Assembly (NCBI RefSeq): GCF_016862115.1
Contig: NZ_BOMI01000063.1
Location: 62,001 to 126,000 of the forward strand
Direction: 5' to 3'
DNA length: 64,000 nucleotides
Source of the DNA: Paractinoplanes deccanensis
GTDB lineage: Bacteria; Actinomycetota; Actinomycetes; Mycobacteriales; Micromonosporaceae
This document shows positions 24,747 through 32,588 of this stretch, piece after piece (the first letter of the stretch is position 1; every line of letters begins with the position of its first letter). Both the position numbers and the translations under genes were made by a program. The notes below the pieces were generated by a model. It saw nothing but the letters and a program-made list of their open reading frames with translations. It did not search any database and was not told where the DNA came from.

Positions 24747-25766
24747 TCAGAGCTCATTCCCCCAGCACATCCGAGCCACAGTCTCGACATGGATCAGCTT
24801 GCGCCTCTGGTCCTCGACGCCGATCGCCGACCCGCCGGCCACGTCCGAGAAGCCCGCACTGGGACTGACCGCGACGTCCTCCAGGTCCCGCACCTCGAAG
24901 GCCAGATCCATCCGCCTCATCACCGCGTCGATGTCCTCGAGCGCCGCCACGAACGGGTCGACGATTCCCAGGCACACGTCCTTCGACGCCGGCACTGCCT
25001 TCAGCAGGGCGAGCTCCGCCTCCGTGTGCTTGTCGTACGGCAGGATCCACCGGTCGACCGGCACCGAGCCGAAGAGCTGCTCCGCAGCCGCCTGTGACAC
25101 CGACTCCGGCGCCACCACGGCGGGGCACAGCCCGATGCGGACGTCCGCCGGTTTGTCCTTGATCTCCACCGCGAGCGTGTCGACTGCGATGTGGTCGGCC
25201 AGCGACATGGCCGACCCGGTGGAGCCGCCCAGCGCGTTCGTGTAGGCCCACCCGTCGAGCTGGAGGTACCGGATTCCCTTGGCGATCAGCGCTTCGATCT
25301 CGTCGCGGATGATGGCGGCGATCGCCTCGCCGAGCTCGCGCGGGCTGCCGTACGGACCGGCGGGGTCGAACGTCTGGACCGCCAGCGTCGCCGCCGAGGG
25401 CAGGGTCGCTTTCGCCGGGATCTGCCGGGTGAGCGCGTCGACGGCGGCCGTGTCGTCCGCGACGAGCGAGCGCACCGCTTTGAGCGGGCCGCCGGCGACC
25501 CACCTGCTCTCCGTTCGGGTGAAGCCCTCGACCGCTGTCAGCACGGCGTCGGCCGATGACGAGCGCCGGAACTGCCCGTCCGTCACGACCGAGAGGCTGA
25601 GCTTGCGCTGGTCGCGGACGACCGCCGCGATCGCCTCGTCCTCGGCCGCGCGCAGCTGCGCGTCGGTGAGCGAACCCGACGCGTGGCGGCGGCGGGCTTC
25701 CAGCAGCTCCGGCGGGCGGACCAGGCTGCCGTGGTGGTCGATCCGGAATTTGTAGGTGTCGGCCAT
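24747..25766 (-). CDS. Cobalamin-independent methionine synthase-like protein (MetE C-terminal fold)
   Basis: The product has 339 residues and fits the stand-alone MetE-like (COG0620) barrel: 'FRIDHHGSL' near the start, 'IRYLQLDGWAY' at the mid-barrel strand and 'IGVEDQRRKLIHVETVA' at the end. Two of the zinc ligands known in MetE look lost: the HxC motif region reads 'RIGLCPAVV' (Gly for His) and the 'PxCG' region reads 'SPSAGF' (Ala for Cys). A normal zinc-thiolate methyl transfer is therefore doubtful. Its ATG overlaps the stop of the HbpS gene (TAATG) and it is the last gene of the ring-cleavage-like operon. Methyl or methoxy group handling, or an altered lyase function, are both possible. 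Confidence 0.78.
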   Translation of the reverse strand: MADTYKFRIDHHGSLVRPPELLEARRRHASGSLTDAQLRAAEDEAIAAVVRDQRKLSLSVVTDGQFRRSSSADAVLTAVEGFTRTESRWVAGGPLKAVRSLVADDTAAVDALTRQIPAKATLPSAATLAVQTFDPAGPYGSPRELGEAIAAIIRDEIEALIAKGIRYLQLDGWAYTNALGGSTGSAMSLADHIAVDTLAVEIKDKPADVRIGLCPAVVAPESVSQAAAEQLFGSVPVDRWILPYDKHTEAELALLKAVPASKDVCLGIVDPFVAALEDIDAVMRRMDLAFEVRDLEDVAVSPSAGFSDVAGGSAIGVEDQRRKLIHVETVARMCWGNEL

Positions 25767-26209
25767 TACTTGCGCACTCCCGCCCACGCCGGGAACTCGA
25801 GCTGGTAGCCGAGCGCGCCGAGCACCTCGTCGCAGATCTGCTGGTCCTCGTCGCCGGTGCCGCCGGAGATGCCGAGGCCGCCGAGGATCTCGTCGTCGCG
25901 TTTGACGGTGACGCCGCCCTCGGTCGCCACGATGGGCTGGGCCGCGTGAGCCGACAGCGAGGCGAAGAAGCCGGGGTTGCTCTCGGCCCACGGCTTGAGC
26001 ATCTTGGTGGGCCGTTCCATCACCGCGGCGCTGTAGGCCTTGGAGATGGCGATGTTCGGGGTGAGCGGCCGCGCGCCGTCGGCCCGGGTGACCACGAGCA
26101 GGAAGCCGCCCGCGTCGACCACGGCGACGCTGAGGGCCTTGCCCAGGGACGAGCCCGCCCTCAGGGCGGCGTCGACGATGGCGGAGGCGTCGGAGAGGGT
26201 CAGTTTCAT
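25766..26209 (-). CDS. GlcG/HbpS family heme- or cobalamin-binding-type protein
   Basis: The product has 147 residues, one GlcG/HbpS domain: 'DASAIVDAAL' helix, 'SVAVVDAGG' strand, 'SKAYSAAVM' helix and the conserved 'GGLGISGGTGDEDQQI'. Members include the extracellular heme-binding HbpS of Streptomyces and many small proteins of unknown role within catabolic operons. There is no signal peptide. The ATG overlaps the stop of the alpha/beta hydrolase gene (ATGA). Confidence 0.85.
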   Translation of the reverse strand: MKLTLSDASAIVDAALRAGSSLGKALSVAVVDAGGFLLVVTRADGARPLTPNIAISKAYSAAVMERPTKMLKPWAESNPGFFASLSAHAAQPIVATEGGVTVKRDDEILGGLGISGGTGDEDQQICDEVLGALGYQLEFPAWAGVRK

Positions 26210-26973
26210 GCGATGGCCTCGCGAATCGACGTGACGGCGGCGTTGAACAGGTCCGGCCGCTCCCAGTACATCGAGTGCGGCGCGCCGGGGACGAGCACGA
26301 GACGGGAGCCCTTGACGAGCTCGTGGGCCTTGCGGACGGTGGCGGCGCTGAGCACCGCGTCGTTCTCGCCGCCGAGGAACGTGATGTCGAGGCCGGAGGC
26401 GACGACCTCCTCGATCGTCGGCCCGCCGGTCGACAGGTTGCGCAGGTCGGCCATCTTGGCGACGTTGAACGTGCCCATCTGCTGGAAGAGGAACGTCTTC
26501 GCCGGCTCGTTCCGCTGGAACGCCTTGCTCAGCAGCCGGTCCAGCACGGGCAGCTTGACCGCCTCGGCCCGGTCGGCGGCGACCAGGTCGGCGAGGACCG
26601 GGTCGGCGATGCCGCCGAGCGAGTGGGCCAGGGCTACGCCGCTGACCCGGTCGGGGCGCGACAGGCCGGCGCGCAGGGCGGCGACGGCGCCGATCGACTG
26701 GCCGACGAGCAGCGCGCCGGTGATGTCCTCCTGGTCGAGCACGGCGAGGATGTCGCCCGGGAAGTCCTGGCCGTCGAACTCCGGCATGGACGAGTCGGAC
26801 TTGCCGAAGCCGCGCAGGTCGACCGTGATGACGGTGTGCCGCGAGCGCAGCGCGGCCACCTGCTGCCACCAGGCCGCGTGGTGCCCGCCCGAGCCGTGGA
26901 CGAGGACGATGGCCGGGCCCGCGCCGTGCCGCTCGTAGTAGATGGAGACGCCGTCGGAGGAGGCGATGCTCAT
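26206..26973 (-). CDS. Alpha/beta hydrolase, possible meta-cleavage product (C-C) hydrolase
   Basis: The ATG at 26971-26973 has GGAGGTG 7 bases upstream and gives 255 residues. The oxyanion motif 'HGSGGHHAAW', nucleophile elbow 'VGQSIGA' (Ser), acid region near 'FLGGENDAVL' and a final His in 'PGAPHSMYW' are visible, so the fold and triad look complete. Position in an operon with an extradiol-dioxygenase-like protein, a FAH-family enzyme and ALDH suggests hydrolysis of a ring-cleavage product, but esterase activity cannot be excluded. Both ends overlap neighbours by ATGA. Confidence 0.83.
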   Translation of the reverse strand: MSIASSDGVSIYYERHGAGPAIVLVHGSGGHHAAWWQQVAALRSRHTVITVDLRGFGKSDSSMPEFDGQDFPGDILAVLDQEDITGALLVGQSIGAVAALRAGLSRPDRVSGVALAHSLGGIADPVLADLVAADRAEAVKLPVLDRLLSKAFQRNEPAKTFLFQQMGTFNVAKMADLRNLSTGGPTIEEVVASGLDITFLGGENDAVLSAATVRKAHELVKGSRLVLVPGAPHSMYWERPDLFNAAVTSIREAIA

Positions 26974-27359
26974 CGGGGTGCACCTCCGCCGTTGGCGATG
27001 TTGGCGTGGTAGACCAGCTCGATCATCGTGTGGTCGGGGTCGTGGATGTAGCAGAACTTCGAGTTGTTCTCGGGCCGCTCGATCGGCCGGGTGTGCCGGA
27101 TGCCGAGCTCGGCGAGGTGGGCCAGGAAGCCGTCCCAGTCCTCGACCTCGATGGCGAAGTGGTAGGGCGCCATCCGGTCCATCTCCTCGACCGGCGTGAA
27201 GTGCAGGTCGAAGTTGCCGCGGGTCATGAGCACCACCTTGGTGTTGCTCTTCGGCGTGATGGCCTTGAGCCCGAAGACCTTGGAGTACCACTGCTTGGTC
27301 CGCTCGGGGTCGGTGGTCGGGAAGTTCACGTGGTGGATGAAGCGCGGTCTTGTGGACAC
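26970..27359 (-). CDS. Single-module VOC (glyoxalase/dioxygenase fold) protein
   Basis: The GTG at 27357-27359 with GAGGAG upstream gives 129 residues; a longer frame from 27380 overlaps the preceding gene. The VOC fold is clear: 'FIHHVNFPTTD' (first His), 'PYHFAIEVEDW' (second His) and 'DHTMIELVYH' (Glu) supply the His-His-Glu metal set. Such one-module proteins dimerise to form an active site. It lies between the FAH-family gene and the alpha/beta hydrolase gene, so it may isomerise or cleave a pathway intermediate. Confidence 0.83.
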   Translation of the reverse strand: MSTRPRFIHHVNFPTTDPERTKQWYSKVFGLKAITPKSNTKVVLMTRGNFDLHFTPVEEMDRMAPYHFAIEVEDWDGFLAHLAELGIRHTRPIERPENNSKFCYIHDPDHTMIELVYHANIANGGGAPR

Positions 27360-27369
27360 CGAAAGCTCC

Positions 27370-28149
27370 TCACAGATCAAGAACTACAGGGTTGGACAGC
27401 ACGCCGATGCCGCTGATCTCGATGTCGACGACATTGCCGGGTTCCAGCTGGACGGTGGAGTCGGCGCCCATCCAGAGGACGTCGCCGGGGTGCAGGGTGA
27501 TGTACTTCGTGGTCTCGACGATGTAGTCGTACGGGTCGAAGATCATCGCGCCGGTGTCGAAGCTGGCGCGGACCTCGCCGTCGACGCGGACGGTGGTGGT
27601 CTGGGCGAGCGGGTCGACGTCGGTCTCGATCCAGGGGCCCATCGGTTTGAACGTGTCGCTGTTCTTGCCCCGCCAGAAGGTGCGGTCGGCGTTCTGCCAT
27701 TCGCGGGCGCTGACGTCGTTGCCGATCGTCCAGCCGAAGACCGCCTCCTGGGCCTCCGCGCGGGAGGCGCGGCGCAGCGTGCGCCCGATGACGGCCACGA
27801 CCTCCCCCTCGGCCTCGAAGCGGCCCGAGACGTCGGCCGGGCGCACGATCGGCGACCCGTGCCCGGTGAGCGCGTTGTTGGCGCGGTAGCCGATCTCGGG
27901 CCGCGCCGGCAGGGCGGCGGCCGGGTAGCCCATCCGCTCGGCGTGCTCGATGTGGCCGCGGTAGTTGAGCCCGACGGCGTAGAAGACGAGCGGGATCACC
28001 GGGGGCAGGAAGACCGCCTCACCGACCGGGACGACGGCGCCCGCCGGTCTGGCCCCGGACAGCGGCGAGCCGTCGAGGACGTGCACCACCTCGTCGTCCA
28101 CCCGAGCCCAGTGAGGGCGGCCGCCGAGCTCGATCCGCGCGTACCTCAT
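27370..28149 (-). CDS. Fumarylacetoacetate hydrolase (FAH) family protein
   Basis: The product has 259 residues. The metal-binding pattern is present: 'EAEGEVVAVIG' gives the ExE ligands, and 'GNDVSAREWQ' and 'GKNSDTFKPMGPW' mark the active site. FAH-family enzymes include 2-oxopent-4-enoate hydratases and 2-hydroxyhepta-diene-dioate isomerases of meta-cleavage routes, acylpyruvate hydrolases and decarboxylases. The start overlaps the stop of the ALDH gene (ATGA) and the VOC gene follows after 10 bases. This fits the lower part of a ring-cleavage pathway. Confidence 0.85.
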   Translation of the reverse strand: MRYARIELGGRPHWARVDDEVVHVLDGSPLSGARPAGAVVPVGEAVFLPPVIPLVFYAVGLNYRGHIEHAERMGYPAAALPARPEIGYRANNALTGHGSPIVRPADVSGRFEAEGEVVAVIGRTLRRASRAEAQEAVFGWTIGNDVSAREWQNADRTFWRGKNSDTFKPMGPWIETDVDPLAQTTTVRVDGEVRASFDTGAMIFDPYDYIVETTKYITLHPGDVLWMGADSTVQLEPGNVVDIEISGIGVLSNPVVLDL

Positions 28150-29591
28150 CAGTCCACCAGCAGGTGGCTGACGCGCTTGGTGACGAGGTAGCCCTCCAGC
28201 CCTTCCGGACCGCCCTCGCGGCCGAAGCCGCTGGATTTCACGCCACCCGACGGGGCCTCGTGCACCGACCCTCCACAGTGGTTGAGGGAGAGGATGCCCG
28301 CCTCGAAGCCCGCGATCAGTCTCTCGGCCGTCTTCGACGAGCGGGTGAATCCATAGGCGGCGAGGCCGTACGGCAGGGAGTTCGCGATCGCCAGAGCGTC
28401 GGCCAGGTCGGTGAAGCGCACGATCGGCGCGACGGGCCCGAACGGCTCCTCGTTCATGACAAGGGCATCGAGCGGTACGCCGGTGAGCACGGTCGGCGCG
28501 AAGAAGAAGCCCGGCCGGTCGATCCGCTCGCCGCCCCGCACGAGCGACGCCCCGCGGCTCACCGCGTCGGTCACCAGCTCCTCCATGGCCTTGAGCCGCC
28601 GTGGATTCGCCAGCGGCCCCATGGTGACGCCCTCGTCGAGCCCGTTGCCCACGACGAGCGCGTCGGTGGCCGCCACGAAGGAGGCGAGGAAGGCGTCGTA
28701 GACGCTGTCGTGCACCAGGAACCGGCTCGGCGACGTGCAGACCTGCCCGGCGTTCGCGAACTTGGCGGCGACCGCCTTGCGGGCGGCCTGCGCCGGGTCG
28801 GCGTCGGCGCAGACGATGACCGGCGCGTGCCCGCCCAGCTCCATCAGGCTGGGCTTCATCTCGGCGCCGGCCTTGCCGGCCAGCAGCTTGCCGACCGGGA
28901 TCGAGCCGGTGAAGGCGATCAGCCGGATCGCGGGCGAGGCGATGAGGTGCTCCGAGACCTCGGCGGGATCCCCGAAGACCAGATTCAGGACGCCTTTCGG
29001 CACGCCCGCCTCGTCGAACGTCCGCACCAGCTCGCACGCGGTGCCCGGGGTCTCCTCGGACGCCTTGACGACGATCGAGCAGCCCGCCGACAGGGCCGCC
29101 GCGATCTTGCGCATGGGCGAGCCGCCCGGGAAGTTCCATGGCGTGAACGCGGCGACCGGGCCGATCGGCTCCTTCCGTACGGACAGCACCGTGTCGCCGG
29201 CGGAGGGGATGATCCGGCCGTACGCGCGGCGGGCGTCGTCGGCGTCCCAGCGCAACGTCCCGGCGATGCGGACGATCTCGCCGCGCGCCTCCGCGAAGGG
29301 CTTGCCCTGTTCCAGCGTCATGATGCGGGCGATGCGGTCGGCCTTGGCGGCGAGCCGGTCCGCGGCGTCGTGCAGGATCGCGGCCCGGCGGGCGATCGGC
29401 GTGGCCCGCCAGACGGCGAACCCGGCGACGGCGGCCTCGACGGCGCGGTCCAGGTCGGCGATCGTGGCGAGCGGAAGCTCCGCGAGGACCTTCTCGGTGG
29501 CGGGGTCGATCACGGGCACGGTCCGCCCGCCGGAGCCCCGCGTCCACTCGCCGTCGATGAACAGGCCGACGTGCGCGTACTGCTCGGTCAA
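28149..29591 (-). CDS. Aldehyde dehydrogenase, succinate-semialdehyde/muconic-semialdehyde type
   Basis: The TTG at 29589-29591 overlaps the stop of the dioxygenase-like gene (TTGA), giving 480 residues. The active Glu is in 'ELGGHAPVIV' and the nucleophilic Cys in 'NAGQVCTSPSRF'; 'TPWNFPGGSP' is the NAD-binding helix region. Closest in pattern to succinate-semialdehyde and related dehydrogenases. In a meta-cleavage pathway such an enzyme oxidises the ring-fission semialdehyde, which fits its place directly after the putative ring-cleavage gene. Confidence 0.85.
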   Translation of the reverse strand: MTEQYAHVGLFIDGEWTRGSGGRTVPVIDPATEKVLAELPLATIADLDRAVEAAVAGFAVWRATPIARRAAILHDAADRLAAKADRIARIMTLEQGKPFAEARGEIVRIAGTLRWDADDARRAYGRIIPSAGDTVLSVRKEPIGPVAAFTPWNFPGGSPMRKIAAALSAGCSIVVKASEETPGTACELVRTFDEAGVPKGVLNLVFGDPAEVSEHLIASPAIRLIAFTGSIPVGKLLAGKAGAEMKPSLMELGGHAPVIVCADADPAQAARKAVAAKFANAGQVCTSPSRFLVHDSVYDAFLASFVAATDALVVGNGLDEGVTMGPLANPRRLKAMEELVTDAVSRGASLVRGGERIDRPGFFFAPTVLTGVPLDALVMNEEPFGPVAPIVRFTDLADALAIANSLPYGLAAYGFTRSSKTAERLIAGFEAGILSLNHCGGSVHEAPSGGVKSSGFGREGGPEGLEGYLVTKRVSHLLVD

Positions 29592-30505
29592 GGCTTCTCT
29601 CCTTCGGTGCGCGAGCTGCGCAGGGTCCAGATGTGGTGCGGCGGCGCCGTCTCGTGCACCCGCGTGCCGTACGAGTCGTCGACGCGGTCCATGTCCGCGG
29701 CGAGCTCGACCCGGCCGCCGCACGGCGCGTGCACGAAGCGGAACACGTTCGAGCCGACGGTGTGCCGGCCGAGCTTGCGGGCCTCCTGCCAGCCCTGGCT
29801 GATCATGTAGTTGCCGCCCTCGATCACGTGGTCGAAGCCCGGCACCTCGAACGAGACGTGGTTGACGCTCGCCCGGTCCGGCCGGTGGCAGAGCAGGAAG
29901 TTGTGCTGGTCGGCGTCGCCCTCGACGCGCATGAAGACGCCCATCGGCTCGACCACGTCGGTGGGGATGAAGCCGAGCCGCTCGACGTAGAACGCGACCG
30001 CCTCCCGGCGGCCGGCCTTGGGGATGTTCAGCGCGACGTGGCACATGCGCAGCGGGCGGACCCGGCCGACGCTGCTGAGGCCCTGGTTCCAGCGGCTGAC
30101 CCGGCCCATCGTGTTGGCCGCGCGCGGCGCCGGCGGCTCGTAGGCGGAGGGCGGGGCGACGACGAGCCCGACGCCGTAGCCGGTGAGGTCGCGCGCGTGC
30201 CAGACGCCGCGCGCGTCCCGGGTGACCTCCCGGTCCGCGCGGAGCCGGTCGAGCATGCCGGCCAGCTCCTGCTCGGTGTCGACCGCCCAGACCACCTCGC
30301 GCAGGGTGTTGCCCGGCTCCACCGCGGGCGGCAGACTCGGGTCGTCCGGCGCGCGCAGCTGGAGCGTCTGCCCGACCGGTGTCTCGAAGACGGCGTGGGT
30401 GTCGTCCCGCTCGGCCAGGGCGAGTCCCAGGTCGTCGAAGAAACGCACGCACGTCTCGAGGTCGTCCACGCCGTAGGCGACCGATTCGATGCGCTGGACT
30501 CCCAT
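29588..30505 (-). CDS. Two-module VOC protein, extradiol ring-cleavage dioxygenase type
   Basis: The product has 305 residues, two consecutive VOC modules (about 1-120 and 150-290), as in type I extradiol dioxygenases. Only the second module carries a full metal set: His in 'CHVALNIP', His in 'NHVSFEV' and Glu in 'GGRVELAADMD', matching the 2-His-1-Glu iron site and its usual C-terminal position. The likely reaction is oxygen-dependent meta cleavage of a catechol or hydroxylated ring acid. It is the first gene of the seven-gene coupled operon that includes ALDH, FAH, VOC, hydrolase, HbpS and MetE-like genes, downstream of the LysR gene. Confidence 0.8.
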   Translation of the reverse strand: MGVQRIESVAYGVDDLETCVRFFDDLGLALAERDDTHAVFETPVGQTLQLRAPDDPSLPPAVEPGNTLREVVWAVDTEQELAGMLDRLRADREVTRDARGVWHARDLTGYGVGLVVAPPSAYEPPAPRAANTMGRVSRWNQGLSSVGRVRPLRMCHVALNIPKAGRREAVAFYVERLGFIPTDVVEPMGVFMRVEGDADQHNFLLCHRPDRASVNHVSFEVPGFDHVIEGGNYMISQGWQEARKLGRHTVGSNVFRFVHAPCGGRVELAADMDRVDDSYGTRVHETAPPHHIWTLRSSRTEGEKP

Positions 30506-30623
30506 GCCGACACCTCTCTGTCAGAGCCTTTCTCGGCCCGCATTGAGCCTAGAAGTGGTCGTTCGCGGTGGGCAGGGCCGTTTCCGCAAGCCTTTGTTGC
30601 GCGATTCAGCGGCTGCGCCGCGC

Positions 30624-31544
30624 TCAGGCCACGGCGCGCTCGAAGACCGGGATCGGATTGTGCGCGAACCACTGCGTGAGGAAGCTCAGGAACACCTCCA
30701 CCTTGCGCGGCACCTGCTGAGCCGGTCCGTAGATCGCGTATAGCGAGCGGCTGGGCACCGGCAGCTCCGGCAGCAGCTCCACGAGCGTGCCGTTCGTCAG
30801 GTCGTCGTACGCGGGCCGGCTGGGCAGCAGCGCGATGCCCCGCCCGTGCACCGCGGCCTTCTGGAGCGCGATGTACGAGTTCGACGAGAACGCGATGTTG
30901 CGGATCTTGTGCAGCGTGCTGTCGTGCCCGCGGCCGATGCGCCACACCGGGTCGTTCGAGTGCACCAGACAGTCGTGGTGCGCGAGATGGTTCGGGTCCT
31001 CCAGCAGGCCCTGCCGCTCGATGTAGCCCTTGCTGGCACAGAGCACGAACGGCAGGGACGCGATCTTCTTGAGGCGGACGCTGGAGTCGCGCAGGTCCCG
31101 GGTGTGGAACGCGATGTCGAAACCGCTGTCGAGGAAGTCGTACGTGCGATCGGACATGCCACCCAGCTCGAACCGCACCGCGATCTTGGGGTGGGCGACC
31201 GAGAAGGCGGCGATCGCGTCGCCGAGGTCGAGCATGCCGATCCACTTGGGGCAGATGATCGACAGCGGGCCCTCGGCGCGGTCGTGCAGCTCGGCGATGC
31301 GCGCGTCCTCGTCCTCGATCTCGTCGAGGATCCGGTTGGCGAACTCGCTGTACCGCAGGCCGGGCTCGGTGAGGCTGACCGAGCGGGCGGTCCGGTTGAC
31401 CAGCCGCACCCCGAGCTGTTTCTCGAGGTCGGCCACGTGCCGCGAGATGAGCGAGCCGGAGGTGCCGAGCTGCTTGGCGGCGCCGCTGAAGCTGCCCACC
31501 TTGGCCACCGTCACGAAGCTGCGCATGACGAGGATGCGGTCCAT
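30624..31544 (-). CDS. LysR family transcriptional regulator
   Basis: The product has 306 residues. The N-terminal winged helix-turn-helix ('VAKVGSFSGAAKQLGTSGSL', then 'RHVADLEKQLGVRLVNRT') and the C-terminal ligand-binding domain are typical. It lies between the ABC transporter genes and the ring-cleavage operon, on the same strand, with 118 bases before the dioxygenase start. It is the most likely regulator of that operon, responding to a pathway substrate. Confidence 0.88.
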   Translation of the reverse strand: MDRILVMRSFVTVAKVGSFSGAAKQLGTSGSLISRHVADLEKQLGVRLVNRTARSVSLTEPGLRYSEFANRILDEIEDEDARIAELHDRAEGPLSIICPKWIGMLDLGDAIAAFSVAHPKIAVRFELGGMSDRTYDFLDSGFDIAFHTRDLRDSSVRLKKIASLPFVLCASKGYIERQGLLEDPNHLAHHDCLVHSNDPVWRIGRGHDSTLHKIRNIAFSSNSYIALQKAAVHGRGIALLPSRPAYDDLTNGTLVELLPELPVPSRSLYAIYGPAQQVPRKVEVFLSFLTQWFAHNPIPVFERAVA

Positions 31545-31613
31545 CGGGCCTCCCTGCGGTAACCGAATTGAAACGATCTTGACATCTTCACCCCGCCGCG
31601 GGAAGACCCCCGG

Positions 31614-32588
31614 TCATGCCCGTCTGCGCTGCAAGGTATTGGCGATCGCGGCGATGAGCAGGACGGCGCCGACCGAGATGGTCTGGTAGTAGCTGGAGAT
31701 CTGGAGCAGGTTGAGCACGTTCGCCACCAGCCCCAGCAGCAGGACGCCGAGCACGGTGCCGAAGACGGTGCCCTTGCCGCCGGCGAGCGAGGTGCCGCCG
31801 ATGACCACGGCCGCGACGGCGGTCAGCTGGAGCTGAAGGCCGCCGGTGCCGGGGCTGGAGGCGCCGAGACGCGAGAGCAGCATGATGCCGGCCAGGCCCG
31901 CGAGCGCGCCCGCGAAGCCGTACAGGATGAGCTTGTCCCGGGCGACGTTGATGCCGCTGAGCCGGGCCACGTCCTCGTTGCCGCCGATCGCGAAGGCGTC
32001 CCGGCCGAACGTCGTGTACCGCATGATCAGCGCGATCACGAGCAGCACCAGGGCGGCCACGAACACCAGATTGGGCAGGCCGAGCGTCTTGCCGTTGCCG
32101 AGACCGGCGAGCTGGTCGTCGATCGAGACGCTGAGCCCGTTGATGATCAGCAGGGCGACGCCGTCGAGCAGGGTGGCGGTGGCGAGCGTGGCGACGAAGG
32201 GCGCCACCTTGGTGAACGTGACCACCACGCCGTTGACCAGGCCGATCGTGGTGGCGAGCGCGATCGAGGCGAGCAGGGTCAGCCAGGTGGACTGCCCGTG
32301 GGCGAACATCTGCGCGGCGACCGCTGTGGTCACGGCGACGTTGCCGCCGAGCGAGAAGTCCATGCCGCCGGCGGTCATCAGCAGGGTCAGCCCGGCCGCG
32401 ATGACCGCGACCACGCTGACCTGCCGCAGCACGTTCAGCAGGTTGTTGGTGGAGAGGAAGGCGTCGGTCCGCACCGAGGCGAAGACGACGATCAGCACCA
32501 GCACCGCGAGAAGCCCGGCGTGGGCGATCGTCCGGCGGCGCTTCGTCACCGCGGTGACCGGTGCCGGGCCCACAACTGTTGTCGTCAC
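31614..32588 (-). CDS. Sugar-type ABC transporter permease (RbsC/XylH family)
   Basis: The GTG at 32586-32588 overlaps the ATPase stop (GTGA), giving 324 residues. About eight to ten hydrophobic segments and the family motif 'GMDFSLGGNVA' after the second span, plus 'AIGGNEDVARLSGINV' in the cytoplasmic loop, identify a CUT2-class permease. It imports ribose-like sugars or other small polar compounds through the membrane. Only one permease gene is present, so it probably forms a homodimer. No periplasmic-type binding protein gene is adjacent. Confidence 0.87.
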   Translation of the reverse strand: MTTTVVGPAPVTAVTKRRRTIAHAGLLAVLVLIVVFASVRTDAFLSTNNLLNVLRQVSVVAVIAAGLTLLMTAGGMDFSLGGNVAVTTAVAAQMFAHGQSTWLTLLASIALATTIGLVNGVVVTFTKVAPFVATLATATLLDGVALLIINGLSVSIDDQLAGLGNGKTLGLPNLVFVAALVLLVIALIMRYTTFGRDAFAIGGNEDVARLSGINVARDKLILYGFAGALAGLAGIMLLSRLGASSPGTGGLQLQLTAVAAVVIGGTSLAGGKGTVFGTVLGVLLLGLVANVLNLLQISSYYQTISVGAVLLIAAIANTLQRRRA

